A stretch of 64,000 nucleotides of DNA, taken from assembly GCA_003868215.1 (NCBI GenBank), contig QWDQ01000056.1, positions 1 to 64,000 of the forward strand. Reading direction: 5' to 3'. The DNA is from Pseudophaeomoniella oleicola. Its lineage: Eukaryota > Ascomycota > Eurotiomycetes > Phaeomoniellales > Phaeomoniellaceae. Both the position numbers and the translations under genes were made by a program. Of this stretch, positions 1 to 10,733 are shown piece by piece. Below the pieces are notes generated by a model. The model searched no databases, was not told the origin of the DNA, and saw only the letters and a list, made by a program, of their open reading frames with translations. Position 1 is the first letter of the stretch; each line of letters starts with the position of its first letter.

Positions 1-395
1 CGGTCCATGTCGCTCTACTCATCGGACCCCCCTTATTCTACACCCACGGAGTCTCAAATCAAGCGTGGCGCGAAATCTTGTCGCTCTTCCTCCCCTTCGA
101 CGAAGCCGGTGTGTGGGGAGGCGTCATCGGCGCTCTGGTCGGTGGTTGGCTCGGCGCAGTGCCCATCCCTCTAGATTGGGATAGGGAATGGCAGAAGTGG
201 CCAGTCACGGTCCTTACAGGGATATGGATCGGATGGGCTCTGGGGAGGTCCCTCCTTGGTCCTGTGCTTCTGAAAAGTAAGAGGATAGACCTGAGAGAAG
301 TTGATGCTCAAGACTTCGAAGACCGTACGAAGCTCGCGAATGATAAGACAGCTGCTGGCGGCGGAGAAGTTGCGAAGCAAAAAAATCGGAGATAG
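1..395 (+). CDS. GPI11: GPI-anchor biosynthesis protein PIG-F/Gpi11, 3' part
   Basis: The frame is open from base 3 and runs to a stop at 393-395, giving about 130 C-terminal residues; the 5' part lies off the window. The visible protein has two hydrophobic membrane segments (around LLIGPPLFY and GVIGALVGGWLGA), followed by the family signature VPIPLDWDREWQKWPVT and another hydrophobic stretch, ending in a charged lysine/arginine-rich tail. PIG-F/Gpi11 is an ER membrane protein that assists the ethanolamine-phosphate transferases in the last steps of GPI precursor assembly. The signature is distinctive, so the family call is firm. The gene points towards the HET gene, which is convergent with it. 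Confidence 0.9.
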   Translation, partial: VHVALLIGPPLFYTHGVSNQAWREILSLFLPFDEAGVWGGVIGALVGGWLGAVPIPLDWDREWQKWPVTVLTGIWIGWALGRSLLGPVLLKSKRIDLREVDAQDFEDRTKLANDKTAAGGGEVAKQKNRR

Positions 396-757
396 GCTAC
401 GTCAACTAGGAGACTGGGACAATAATCAAATGCACTTCCAAAAAGATAGCGTTTGCAGAGGTAACACTAGGGTTGACAAATGATGGCGCCTGTGTTTTGG
501 AAAACTCGGTGGCAAGGTCCTCCCCTCAGCTCGCCTATGCATATCTTCCAGCTACCTAGGCATAAGATTTGGTCATCTACGATAGTGTGAGACTGCAGAC
601 TACCCAGGATGTTACCACAGAGCATAACCAGACTCAAAAAACAATTGGTTAGATTGTGCTATATGCATTCATCTCCATTTCTTGAATATGTGGGTTAGGA
701 AAAAGATCGAAAATCACCTCCCAACTCCATTCACTACCTCGCGTCCAGAATCCCATG
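396..757. other. Convergent intergenic spacer
   Basis: This is the space between the 3' ends of the GPI11-like gene and the HET gene. I see only short shadow ORFs and no repeat. It presumably carries both 3' untranslated regions. Confidence 0.6.
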
Positions 758-2962
758 TCATTCAAGGATGATGTTTTCCCATTCGTCTCCCAGCTCTTGC
801 ATGATCGTTCCGCCAGTATCGAAGCCGTGCACATGTGCTCGCGCCACGAGGATGTATCTGTCGCCGCCTGTCTTGCGCAAGATGAATGAACACGGAGCTC
901 GTGCGAGAACCCACACGCTGTCACCCACTTGGACTTCGGGATGCTTCGAGTTGCCGAGATGACCTTTATCTGTCCTGAAGAGGCGACATCCGAGAGAGTG
1001 AATGCCTATCCAGTACTGGAATGACTTGCTTTGCTTGCATATCTCATTATAGAGAGGACTTTCCTGCACCTCCGTTCCGGACAACACATGAGGCTGCCAT
1101 TCAGTGTGGCATCGCTGCAAGATTTCAGTCATCTTCTCGATACTTTGGAACAAACCATCCATAGTGGGATGCTGCTGGAGAAAGGCACTCATGGATTCAG
1201 GGGATCCTTCGCTCTTGTCCGCCAAATGGTCTATGATGTGTTTTACCCAGTAATAGCAAAATTGATCACCCAAGGACCGGTCTCTAACCTCTTCGTCATC
1301 CTCCAGTATTGTTCTCCAAGCAGCTTCAAATCTGGATTGATTTGTGTAGCTGTACCAATCTTCCAGCTCTGAAATTACTTTGGCTCCCTCCGCATACAAA
1401 CAATCAGACTTAACAAACGACATTGTAGGCTCACTCATAGCAGCCACGTCTCCTATTCGCACACCATAAATATCCAGCCAGTCCGTTTTGAATCTTGGTA
1501 TGCCGCAGTGAGGTGCTCTGTTCGCCAGGGCTAAGAGAGGGGGAAACCTGCGTTTGTCGAAGTGTTCCTCAACAAAGTCCAAATGTGGTCTGTCAGCGAA
1601 ATCTGGCACGTAAGATGGAAGATTGGGAGTTATCCTGCGCAGACTTCGAGATCCAAAAGCGTCCAAGGCCAGTATTCCCAGCCAGTTCGAATTCGAGATA
1701 ATATATTTTGCGACGTCGATGCACACAGTCGCCATATCCTTTTGATAGTCTGCCCGCAGTAATGGCCACCCGTCTTTTGAATAAGTAGCAAGATCAACAA
1801 GACAAAGTAAAGAGAAAACGGTATCTCTTATGTCCGTTGCTTGATGGGCGGCACTCATATCGAGGAGATAAAAAAGTACCGCCCAAGGTGTTCTCTTATA
1901 CTCTGCTTCCCCAACCGCAAAGGCCTGATAGTCCATCTTCAGAGGCAACCTCTGGAGTTCTTCTTGGATGTAGAACATAGTGCTGCAATCAGAGCCTGGG
2001 ACAGTCACTATTTCCTTACCATTGTGAAACTTGAGCCATTTGATCATGTCCCAATTTAGCAATGAGTTTACGGTAACAGAAAGTGATTCATATGGAAGAA
2101 TCGTTCTTCCACAGAGCAGCATGCGTTGCCGTGGTACAATCATCTCCTGGATAGCCCAGCAACGAGACCACCAACGGCGCTGAATGAAAGCAGCAAATCC
2201 CCGCCAATAGCATTCCTGTGGAGGTGGAAGCCCCTCGTCGATGAAACGTTGGAACGAGTTCACGTCTTCTTGCCAATAGACGTGTGAGCTTTTCTGCTGG
2301 ATTCGGGCTTCCCTTTGCACATCTGCAGCCAAAGTACTGCATTTTTTAGAGAGTATCTCGACCCGTCGCACCGCCGCTCCCTTGCTTTCTCCCAACCAGA
2401 TGATCACACTGTCGGCATAGCAATAGATCAAGCTCATCATTCTGACTTGTCTACTCCGCTCGTCCACATCGCCCTGATTGATGCACAACGCATCAATCCA
2501 GATGTGGTCAAAAGACAACGAGCCCTTATCTATTAGATCCCGAATGGCGCATAGTGCTTCATGAAGATTTCTCTGCACGAGATATTGTCGACCATTGAGT
2601 AAGATAGGACGAAGGATCTCATTCTGCTGCCAGCAACCCTCCTCAGGTGGGCCCCACGTATAAGAGAGGGTCAGATAGGGAGGTTGTTTTACGATAGTGA
2701 ACCGAACTGTATCGAGGTATCCAGTGATCATGTTAGTGCGGCCTCCATTTCTGGCTTCCGCATCCGGACTTTTGGCAAATCGAAATAGTCGAATATAATC
2801 TCCATCGCCTGGTAAAGGTTGATGCTCATATCTTTGTCCGTATCCCATAGACCACCAAGTCAGGAGCTTATTGTGGTTCGGATGTTCATGATGAGGCAGA
2901 TCCCAAGTCTCCTTTTCCCCCGCTGAATTGTGCTCTGACGCTTTCAAGTCTTTGGCACACAT
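758..2962 (-). CDS. HET-domain (heterokaryon incompatibility) protein
   Basis: A single uninterrupted 734-residue frame begins at ATG 2962. The N-terminal third holds a complete HET domain at about residues 95-265: the block LTLSYTWGPP near 98, the block IWIDALCINQ with the following acidic/arginine-rich stretch near 154-172, VIIWLGES near 187, and WSRCWAIQE near 260. The C-terminus has the usual HET-family tail, with GDSVWVLARAP and a valine/alanine/histidine stretch. HET proteins act in fungal non-self recognition; several trigger cell death when heterologous fungi fuse, and the HET domain is distantly TIR-like. No NACHT, ankyrin or WD repeat follows, so any partner or sensor is unknown. 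The allelic specificity of this copy cannot be judged from one sequence. Confidence 0.92.
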   Translation of the reverse strand: MCAKDLKASEHNSAGEKETWDLPHHEHPNHNKLLTWWSMGYGQRYEHQPLPGDGDYIRLFRFAKSPDAEARNGGRTNMITGYLDTVRFTIVKQPPYLTLSYTWGPPEEGCWQQNEILRPILLNGRQYLVQRNLHEALCAIRDLIDKGSLSFDHIWIDALCINQGDVDERSRQVRMMSLIYCYADSVIIWLGESKGAAVRRVEILSKKCSTLAADVQREARIQQKSSHVYWQEDVNSFQRFIDEGLPPPQECYWRGFAAFIQRRWWSRCWAIQEMIVPRQRMLLCGRTILPYESLSVTVNSLLNWDMIKWLKFHNGKEIVTVPGSDCSTMFYIQEELQRLPLKMDYQAFAVGEAEYKRTPWAVLFYLLDMSAAHQATDIRDTVFSLLCLVDLATYSKDGWPLLRADYQKDMATVCIDVAKYIISNSNWLGILALDAFGSRSLRRITPNLPSYVPDFADRPHLDFVEEHFDKRRFPPLLALANRAPHCGIPRFKTDWLDIYGVRIGDVAAMSEPTMSFVKSDCLYAEGAKVISELEDWYSYTNQSRFEAAWRTILEDDEEVRDRSLGDQFCYYWVKHIIDHLADKSEGSPESMSAFLQQHPTMDGLFQSIEKMTEILQRCHTEWQPHVLSGTEVQESPLYNEICKQSKSFQYWIGIHSLGCRLFRTDKGHLGNSKHPEVQVGDSVWVLARAPCSFILRKTGGDRYILVARAHVHGFDTGGTIMQELGDEWENIILE

Positions 2963-3875
2963 CTATAGTGTATATATCTTTCTCTACATGGACGAGAGGA
3001 TCGTACAACCTCAGATGTTAGAGCGCCATATTGCGAGATACCAACTATAAACAAGGCACAGTGCCACTCCAAATAAAACTGGCATAGCTTTCTCGCCTAT
3101 GCATCCTTGCAGAAAGCGAACATCGCACTGGATGCCTGGTCCCAAAAGGCACATCCGACACGAAATAACCAGTCCGTTATTCGAGAATAACGTAGTATGC
3201 CCGACCTAAGCGCTTCGCCACTGATGTACGATACCCACAGTTCATCGACAAGGATCTTGAGACTTGATTGTCTTTCGGCTCTCCCATTGTAGCACTCCCG
3301 GTATAGATAGATATGCTTCGACGAGGATCCATCTCTTCTTGTCCTCTTGCACATTGAGGTGAATCACGAAACCTTGCAAAGCTGGTGACGGTAAGATGTA
3401 ATGCTACGGTTCTCGCCCATGTCAATGAACAAACCCAGCATCACTTTCTCCAATTTAGACAATATGGTAGGAAATGGCAAGGTCACGGAAGGAACGACTT
3501 AAAGCGGCACCATTCTCGTAGCTGCAGTTTCGTGTGCTTGAGGTTATCTACAGCCAATAGATCAATCACAGGGATTGTAAGGTTCAATGGGTGTTGGACG
3601 TTGTCGCGCGCCTAGATCTCGCTGCACAAATTCATCAGAGCAGCGTGACGAGAGGTTTCAGTGTCTACGGGTTGACCTACTAACTGTCTTGAGAGAGCAC
3701 TAGGTTTCCATCCAAAGAACGGACGTCGAAATAGTGTATTTGGGATTGTTACACAGACGTCGATTTGATCAAAGAAAAGCCACAGTCAATCAAAAACGTT
3801 GACACGAGTATGAGGTGTGGGGGTCACTGCCTGATATACAGTAATAATAGTGATACATACAAAGAACGTAACTTT
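2963..3875. other. Intergenic, HET gene promoter side
   Basis: This region lies upstream of the HET gene and downstream of the small Hmp1-like gene, both on the minus strand. Short ORFs on both strands have no recognisable features and mostly lack ATG starts. No repeat or RNA gene was recognised. Confidence 0.5.
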
Positions 3876-4112
3876 CTATTTTCGAGCCATCTGATAACGC
3901 CTTTCTTCTGTTATTTTCGCACTGGCCATCCGCGCTTTCCCATCGGAACGTTTTTCCTTGAAAGCGGCTTTAGACCGTCTGTCTCCCGTTACGGCTGAAC
4001 CAACACCACCAATACCACCAGGACGATGGCCAACCGTAGTTTTGCGGGAATCAGAGTGAGAGGCTCCATTACCCTTCGCACCTTTGTCTACGGTGGAATG
4101 TGCACTACCCAT
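3876..4112 (-). CDS. Small Hmp1-like C-terminal paralogue
   Basis: This is a 78-residue frame starting at ATG 4112. Its middle, with GGVGSAVTGDRRSKAAFKEK and an RSDGKAR segment, resembles the C-terminal end of the larger gene at 4974-5584 (GAIGSAITGDKESHAAYQER, then REDGRS). It lacks that protein's N-terminal two thirds. Just upstream of the ATG the minus strand has a perfect TACTAAC branch site (4150-4156) and a pyrimidine-rich CAG acceptor ending at 4133, with a possible GTACGT donor at 4191. A 5' leader intron of about 59 bases is therefore likely, which supports a transcribed gene. The function is unknown; related proteins are small, glycine/lysine-rich and often stress-induced. Confidence 0.6.
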   Translation of the reverse strand: MGSAHSTVDKGAKGNGASHSDSRKTTVGHRPGGIGGVGSAVTGDRRSKAAFKEKRSDGKARMASAKITEERRYQMARK

Positions 4113-4973
4113 GTTGTATATGCTTCTTTGCCCTGGAAGGAAAGAGACTTGTTAGTATCTATGCAGAATCCAGATTTCGGATTACACGTACAGGTGTATT
4201 TTCCCTTGCCGCTTGGTATATGGCTGGGATGTGTGGTTGTAAGATGCTCTCGGAGAGATATAAGAGGTAGCAATTTTATTGCGAATGTGTCTATAGCAGG
4301 TGTCGGCCCTGACCTTCTGAGCGGTATGTCTGGACCGAGTATATAAGGTAAAAGTGTGCTCTGTCGATGCTGTTCCGTTCTGCTTTGTCGATATCTCAGC
4401 TCTTCTCAGACCACTGTCCGACGACCACCTATATATGCCCTTACTCACCATGTGGCACAGCAATCGCCCTCAACTCCCCAACAACAAAGACCAAACACTC
4501 ACCTATCAATGCTGCTGCCGACTTGTTACATGAGACAGACTAAATTATTATTGAGTTGAAGCCGGCGAACGTCTATGAATATCAGATGAATAGTCATCTA
4601 TGCGCTCGGATACCACCGGAATTCCTCGACGGGGGAGATGGTCCGATGAGACTAAGATTTGTCGCGCGTCTATAGTCCTTGTCAACAAGATAGGTAAACC
4701 TATGCTACCGTCACGGTTCATCGCAGGTAGGTAGGGCCAACCATCATGGCGGCTTGAGAGACCTCGGAGGTATCAAATTGCCTTGCCATGGCTTAATCCG
4801 GCATACCTACAGGAAGAAACTCAGACGGACTGAGAGTGTTGACCACCACACACAGACAACAAAGGAATTATGGACTGATGTTCAGAAGCGCCTCGAAGAT
4901 GTCTTTTCATTAAGATTAGTCCAACCGCATGAAAGAATTGCTATATATACAACCAGGTACTAAAACATCCTCA
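4113..4973. other. Intergenic with leader of the small paralogue
   Basis: This holds the probable leader intron (about 4191 to 4133, minus strand) of the small gene at 3876-4112 and its promoter. Some short frames overlap it, but none has a recognisable product. The rest is unremarkable. Confidence 0.45.
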
Positions 4974-5584
4974 CTACTTCCCTCCTGCCGCAGCACGCTC
5001 TTGTTCAGTCTGCTCCACACCTCTCACAATTGATCTCCCATCCTCACGCCTTTCCTGATAAGCGGCATGCGATTCTTTGTCTCCCGTTATCGCTGAGCCA
5101 ATCGCACCCAGAGTGCCCGTGAACCGGTCAGCGGTACCGCCAGCGAGATCGCTGAGCTCGCCCTTGGCCTCCTGAGCCTTGCCGTCTGCATTTTGTTGTT
5201 CTCCTTGTGACTTCAGACCCTCACTCCCAACAAGACCGCCGATAGCCTGCTTCGCCGAACCCACCGTCTGATCCCATTGCTGCACAGTAATATACATTAG
5301 CCCTCTGCCGTTACACCAACCCCAAAAGGAGAAAAAAAGAAGGGTGCGTCAAAACTTACACCTTGCGTCCTATCCGGCGAATCCGTACTCACGCCTCCCG
5401 ACGGCGTCATATTGACTGGACCGAGTTTGCCGACCGTGTGAGAAGCCTCGTTCTCGAACTCGGCCTTGTCCTTGGTCTCTTGGGCTTTGGAAGCGTCGCC
5501 GGATGAGCCGGTGACATAGGCGACGCCGGATTGGACGCCGCCCTTGACGTAGTCGATCGTTGAGTTGAGGGTGCTGTCTGACAT
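4974..5584 (-). CDS. Hmp1-type mismatch/cruciform DNA-recognition protein
   Basis: There are two exons on the minus strand, 5584-5360 and 5279-4974, joined in phase 0 by an 80-base intron (GTAAGT donor, TGTGCAG acceptor), giving 176 residues. The N-terminal part reads MSDSTLNSTIDYVKGGVQSG, followed by a KLGP motif and DRTQG. The second exon has the CsbD-like repeat (WDQTVGSAKQAIGGLVG and NADGKAQEAKGELSD) and the SAITGDKESHAAYQER block. This matches the fungal proteins annotated as mismatched base pair and cruciform DNA recognition protein (Ustilago Hmp1). The DNA-binding role comes from that founding member and is poorly tested elsewhere. The composition suggests a soluble, largely disordered stress protein. 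The gene lies beside its shorter relative at 3876-4112. Confidence 0.85.
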
Positions 5585-6526
5585 GTTGTGTGTAGTATGT
5601 ATGTATATGATGGAAGAGTATGAGAGTTTTTGTATAGATGTAGTATGTATATAGAGAATTTGTCTGCTTTCTCTTTCTTGAGATGTCGATATAAAAAGAC
5701 GAATATGTATATCCTTTCTCTTCATCTAAAATCAGCGACAACCATCTCTTCATATATCCCCATCCACTATCCCACTACCAACCTACTTTTTTTCAACATG
5801 GCCTTTGACGCCATAGTTGACATCCTTTCCTACAACCCCCATGCCACCATGTTGACAAGCTTGACGTCATGCTCCATACTTATGGCCAGTGTAAGTCTGG
5901 ACCGCCGGCAAAGCAATAGTTGTTCAGTGTTAGTTGTTTGCTAGTTAAGAAACTAAGGGATGACTAGAGGCTAGGGTCTCAAAGCAACGTCATTTTTGCT
6001 TCCTGGGACTTAATTATTACTTGCCTCTTGAAATTCAACATGATTGAGTGATTTTGATCAATTATTAGCAAGTTGCCCAATACTGATCTCGTGGCGATGA
6101 TTGTTTTTTTTTTTTCCAACTTGATATGCTACCTCGTAGTATGATGTTGTTTTTTCTTTTTCGTTCGGATGTGGCTTGGGTTACAGAGCACACACACCAT
6201 GCGCATGATGCATGCATGCATGGCGTTCTGTAGGGTTACTTGACGACCTCTTACTTGACCATTGCGGGTTGGCTGAATGCCGGGAGATCTACCAGGTTTG
6301 GCGCGTGCACAGCTTGTGTAACAAGTGGCTGAAGGAATGGGCTGCAATCGCGATTGGTGGTAGAGAAGTCTAGACACAGGTATAACCTCTTCATAGTGTG
6401 TCTGCCACGGGAACAGTCCCGGCAGCTCTCCATGTAGGACTCTCATTGAGTACTACAAACTGCACTTAAATGACATATATTTCACTATGTTTAGAAGATG
6501 ATGGTAATGTAGCTAGGGTATCTTAT
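5585..6526. other. Intergenic between Hmp1-like gene and VPS23
   Basis: This is the promoter side of the Hmp1-like gene and the 3' side of VPS23. It contains a poly-T run near 6106-6116 and a short ATGC tandem near 6206-6222. Small ORFs here are AT-rich or repeat-derived and unconvincing. Confidence 0.5.
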
Positions 6527-8335
6527 TTACTGCTCGAGCCCAAGCCCCTTTCCTATCTTCTTTTCCAGCGCTTTCTTTGCGAATTGTTCTCGACTTAGCT
6601 CTCTTGTGCGTCGTGCCCACACGTCCGTATTTATTCGCCCTCGCACGAGCGCTGTCTGTAAAGCCCATATTGCAACTTCAATTCCTCTCCCTTCAGTCAC
6701 CACGTCGTAGAGTTGCTTGCCGACCACAGTGGGAGGAACAAGCACGTCATCAACCTTTGGGATATCGCCTTTCGCCGCGCGTGATTGGGCATCGGATATG
6801 GCACCATCCGCCTGTCGAATCGCATTCTGGAGAATCGAGATATTAGATTGAACCGAATGGTTGAGATTAGTTATGTTGGCGATCTCAGACTCGAGCGTCG
6901 ATTGTGAGTTGGCCAGCGCAGCTTGCTGAGATTCCAAGGATGGCAATGCAGCCGTGTTCTGGGAGATCGCCGAATGTAACTGCTGTGTGAGTGTTTGGGA
7001 TAAAGTTTGCAATAGCGCCTCTTTCTCTGGGTTACGAGGTATCGGCGGAGCAGGAATGGCGGTTGTATCACTGGTCGGTAATGATACATCGAAAGGCGAA
7101 TCCAAGAGATCTACTGGTTGGGGTTTGGGTTGTGGTTGAGACCATAATGGTTGACTTGGGGGCTGTCCATATTGCTGTAGTCTAGGGTCTATTGTACCCG
7201 TAGGCTGGCCAAATGCCCCTGAAGGCGGGCGAAAACCACTGGGGTGAATGGGTCCAGGAAATTGTGTTGGAACAGGTCGTTGTGACGGTGAAGGAAATCC
7301 CTGATACCGTTCGCTCCCTTGGGCGTGTCCGATTGGTCCTGGTTGCTCTCCTTGAGCCGGAGGATAACCCAGCGTTTGGCCACCAGGCATTAGCGAATGT
7401 CTGAGACTGCTCGCTCGCTGGGGTTGAAATTGAGCGGCCGACTGAGGAGGCTGGCCATTGCTGTATGGCTCCCCGAATGTAGATCTCCTACTTGGCGATC
7501 CCGTAGCTTGAGATGGTATTGGTGGCGGAACATCATATCTTCGAAATCTCTGTTCTTCCGGAAGGCCATTCCCAGTGAAAGAAGCAGGCCCCTTAGGTGG
7601 AGGTGGGGGAGGTGATTGCGGGTGAGCTTGGCCGGTCTCCGTGGAGTGTGGACGTTGAAATTCTTGAGGGAGTGGTGGTAATGGTGGAGGTCCAGCTGGA
7701 TTGTGAACAGGTGATCTTGAAATTTGCTGTTTTGCTATAACGGGTGGCTCGCGAGAGAAGATGTCACCAAGGATTCTTAGAGCCTCAAGTATATTCGACC
7801 TCTGCTCGAGGAGTCAGTTTGTCCCATACCAAGCGCATTCTTGACTTACATCCCAGGCCTGCGCCCACCTTGCGAGATAGGGGTGGTAGACCTTGCCTTC
7901 TCCACTAACGTGTTGTCCAGGTCGAATGACCATTCCATCTGACGGTACCACATATACAATCGGGCTCTCCTGGGGATATCTGTGCGGTATCCATAGCTCT
8001 AATGGAAATCTATATGTCGCCCCGCGAAATTGTACAGGTATCGTTCCAGTCAGATGAAGGAGTAAGGCTGATGTGCCATTTTCATAAGCTGAAGCCAGTC
8101 AGCACTGTATCATCCCGAAGAAAGTGCAATGCGCATACTGTATACATCTGTCCGAGGTGCGATGGTAGGATACTGCCCAAGAGTGTGCGCGACATCGGAG
8201 TATGTTCGATTAGGATCAATGTAGTCCTGGCGGCGCAAGATTAATTGATGTACTGCAGGGCAGAATCCCCAGATCACTTACCCTTCCAAGTATGCTCCAT
8301 AGCCAGCTGAGGGTCTTGGGGGGGACCGTTGTCAT
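6527..8335 (-). CDS. VPS23: ESCRT-I subunit Vps23/Tsg101
   Basis: Four exons, 8335-8282, 8226-8139, 8088-7850 and 7801-6527, keep one frame and give 551 residues. Exons 1-3 encode a UEV domain (about residues 5-150): VPPKTLSWLWSIL, DYIDPNRTYSDVA, YENGTSALLLHLTGTIPV, YRFPLELWIPHRYP, RPGQHVSGEGKVYHPYL and WAQAWD. A long proline/glutamine-rich linker follows, then a coiled coil, then the C-terminal steadiness box (YDVVTEGRGIEVAIWALQTA and TRELSREQFAKKALEKKIG). Vps23 binds ubiquitinated cargo and P[ST]AP-type motifs and builds ESCRT-I at endosomes for multivesicular-body sorting; in filamentous fungi it also serves ambient-pH signalling. An in-frame ATG at 8461 would lengthen the N-terminus, but the 8335 start matches the family's normal beginning just before the UEV fold. 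Confidence 0.95.
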
Positions 8336-8661
8336 CGTTGATCGCAAGTCATGGTTGTTGGTGAAGCTGCAGCTTGGGTCGCCTGGAGATGGCCGTCCAG
8401 CATGACGCTGCGGGTCAAGATACTCCACACTCTGTGATGCTCGGAGTTGGAGAAATGTCATCTTCATCTCGCTACAATATTGACTGGAATAGCACAGGGG
8501 GACGGTTTTATGGATGAGGGTATGAAGCCGATGCTTTGATTTGAGGCTCTATCATTGAGGTCAAGATCTCATGATATTGTACACCAAACCTGTTTTCCAT
8601 TCACGCACATGATCTAGGTATATAAACAGACGCCATATATGCAAAAGGTTCGTAGACTTTT
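8336..8661. other. VPS23 promoter / ERV41 3' flank
   Basis: This 326-base spacer lies between two minus-strand genes. An in-frame extension of the VPS23 start (to 8461) overlaps it but does not resemble family N-termini. Nothing else was recognised. Confidence 0.5.
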
Positions 8662-10039
8662 TCAATCAGAATACTTTTCATCCAGCGAAGCATTCAGACC
8701 ACGCAGCACTCCCTGTGAATGTCTCCTTCTCCGTCGACCCCACACCTCATTGGCCCAGTCTGAAAGCTGGTATAGCCACCCACCTCCGACAACGACCCCA
8801 GACACCACGTTGACAAGCCGCACGAGCAGCCCCAGGAAGCTACTACGTTGTTCGGCCACCACAAGCAATATTGGCTCGATATCATACTTGAAGAATATTC
8901 CAGGTACCATGTTGCTGGATACTCTATGTGATTGAGAGGTTGCCGCATATTGATTTGTGAAGATCGTGTTCGAATCAGCCTTCACCTTTGAAGTGCCATG
9001 CCCAGAATCGAGGGTTTGCGGTTGTGGAATCAACGCCGGATCTAGGATGCCATGGGTTGACGCGACTCGCTTCCTGGTGAAGATCGTCGGAACAATAGAC
9101 AGATAGTACTGATACTTGTAGAAGTTATCCGGCGTTGTTGCTGCGGTGCTATCAAGTGGATTGAGGAGCGACGGGTAATGGGGCCCGAATGAAAGCTCGT
9201 TGATATAATGGGAGAAATTGAAGTCTGCAAGAAGTTAGCGACGTTACGATAACGAGGCGGCTATATGTACTTGAATGATCCAGGTGTAACGGGCCCCCTT
9301 CAGCATAACCATGACCACGAGCCGTGATATGCCAATCACCTTGCACCTTGTTGCCTTCGAGGCTTCCATAAATCCGGCAGGCATCAACGGCTTCTCCTCT
9401 TTTCAACTTTGGCGATTTGGGGAATTTGCGCCGGGCCTCGCGCATGTGACCTAAGACATGGCCTACATGCTGATCTTCTTCTTCGGCAGCCTTTCGGCCG
9501 TGATCATCTTCATTTAGAGCCATATAATCCAGTCCACCTCTTCTTTTGCGATTCCTTCTGTCAGCCCATAACTGCCAATTGGTATCTTCGCGCTTCATGA
9601 GATCGCCAGCAAGAATTCTGTCACCTGCGGCGTCTTGTATATTGATATGCAGGTCTTGACACTTCATCGCAAGGACGATGTCCATGTTCAACTGGAGTTC
9701 ATGCGAGACTCCTCTTTCTACGCTGAAATGATGCGATTCTGAGCCACGCGCCCAGTCCCATAGCTCCGTGATCGAAAGGAAGGCACATATTGTGAAGAGA
9801 ACAACGGTCCATTGACCACCCCGCGAAGATGCTGAAGTATATGTAGGCTTGGTTTTGGCTGGAAGAGCGTTAGCTATGAACACCCGTGCATGAGAGTGGT
9901 CGGTGAACACATGGAAGAGCCACGAGATCGCTGGGTACTTACGAAAAGCATCAAATGTCTTGAATGCATCCAGACCCGATTTGGGACCGAATGCGCTCTC
10001 GTCCAGTTCCTGACCGGCGAAACCATTCATCTGAGCCAT
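8662..10039 (-). CDS. ERV41: COPII vesicle cargo-receptor protein Erv41
   Basis: Three exons, 10039-9943, 9858-9271 and 9224-8662, join in frame to about 415 residues. The first junction recreates the family motif DAFPKTKPTYT. It is followed by SSRGGQWTVVLF and a first membrane segment near residues 50-70. The lumenal region includes FSVERGVSHELQLNMDIV, LHINIQDAAGDRILAGD and CRIYGSLEGNKVQGDWHIT. The third exon gives NFNFSHYINELSFG and a C-terminal membrane segment near 355-385. Erv41 forms a complex with Erv46 that cycles between ER and Golgi and retrieves ER-resident proteins. The PKT(K/Q)P start separates Erv41 from Erv46. The last 25 or so residues are arginine-rich and cytosolic. Confidence 0.92.
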
Positions 10040-10733
10040 CTCAGCTCGATAATTGGGTTGAACAGCATACAGTGACGACCAGTCACCAAAGCGTCGAGAA
10101 ATGGCCCAGCATCAATGATTCCGAGAATGATACGGCCACCTAAGCTTCTTCACTAATTAATCTAAGGTTAAATCTTGCCGAGGCGTTTCGGAGAATCTGG
10201 CCCGATTAGATAAGATAAATACAACGAGCACCCCAACTTACAAGTGATAATAATCACTCCTATTTCTAAGAGTGTCAACTATAACATCATGTCGATAGCA
10301 AAGTCTTTCAACATCTGGCAATTTGATTCTGGACTTTTAAAGGCGCGGGACATGCTCAAGAAATGAATTGATCCCAAAACATAGATAGCATCAGTGATGA
10401 TCACCGCTATGGCCGTCCGTCCGCTTCAAGCTCCTTCAGTGCTCACAAGATCTCCTGTTACAATTTTGAACGCTGTTAAGGACCTAATTGAACATTCACG
10501 TTGGTTGGAAGGTATATGACAGGCCCCTCTCTGTTCTTTATCTGATTGTTGTGGTAGCATCGACCTATGCAAAGTTAAAGATAGTAGCCAACATTATCAA
10601 AGCAATATTTGGCAGCAACATTGTGGACCATGTTCCATCTTCCTACCAGCCTAGCCACAATCCATCTACTCAGCTATGTCTGGAAGCTCGTGATAACTGT
10701 CCCTCCATTTGAACAATCGCCTGGGTCACCACC
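10040..10733. other. ERV41 promoter region / BRCT gene 3' flank
   Basis: This 694-base spacer has no convincing ORF or repeat. It should contain the ERV41 promoter (minus strand) and the 3' untranslated region of the BRCT gene. Confidence 0.5.

Noticed and set aside
758-2962. NLR-type fusion of the HET gene
   Set aside because: No NACHT P-loop, WD40, ankyrin or TPR repeats follow the HET domain.
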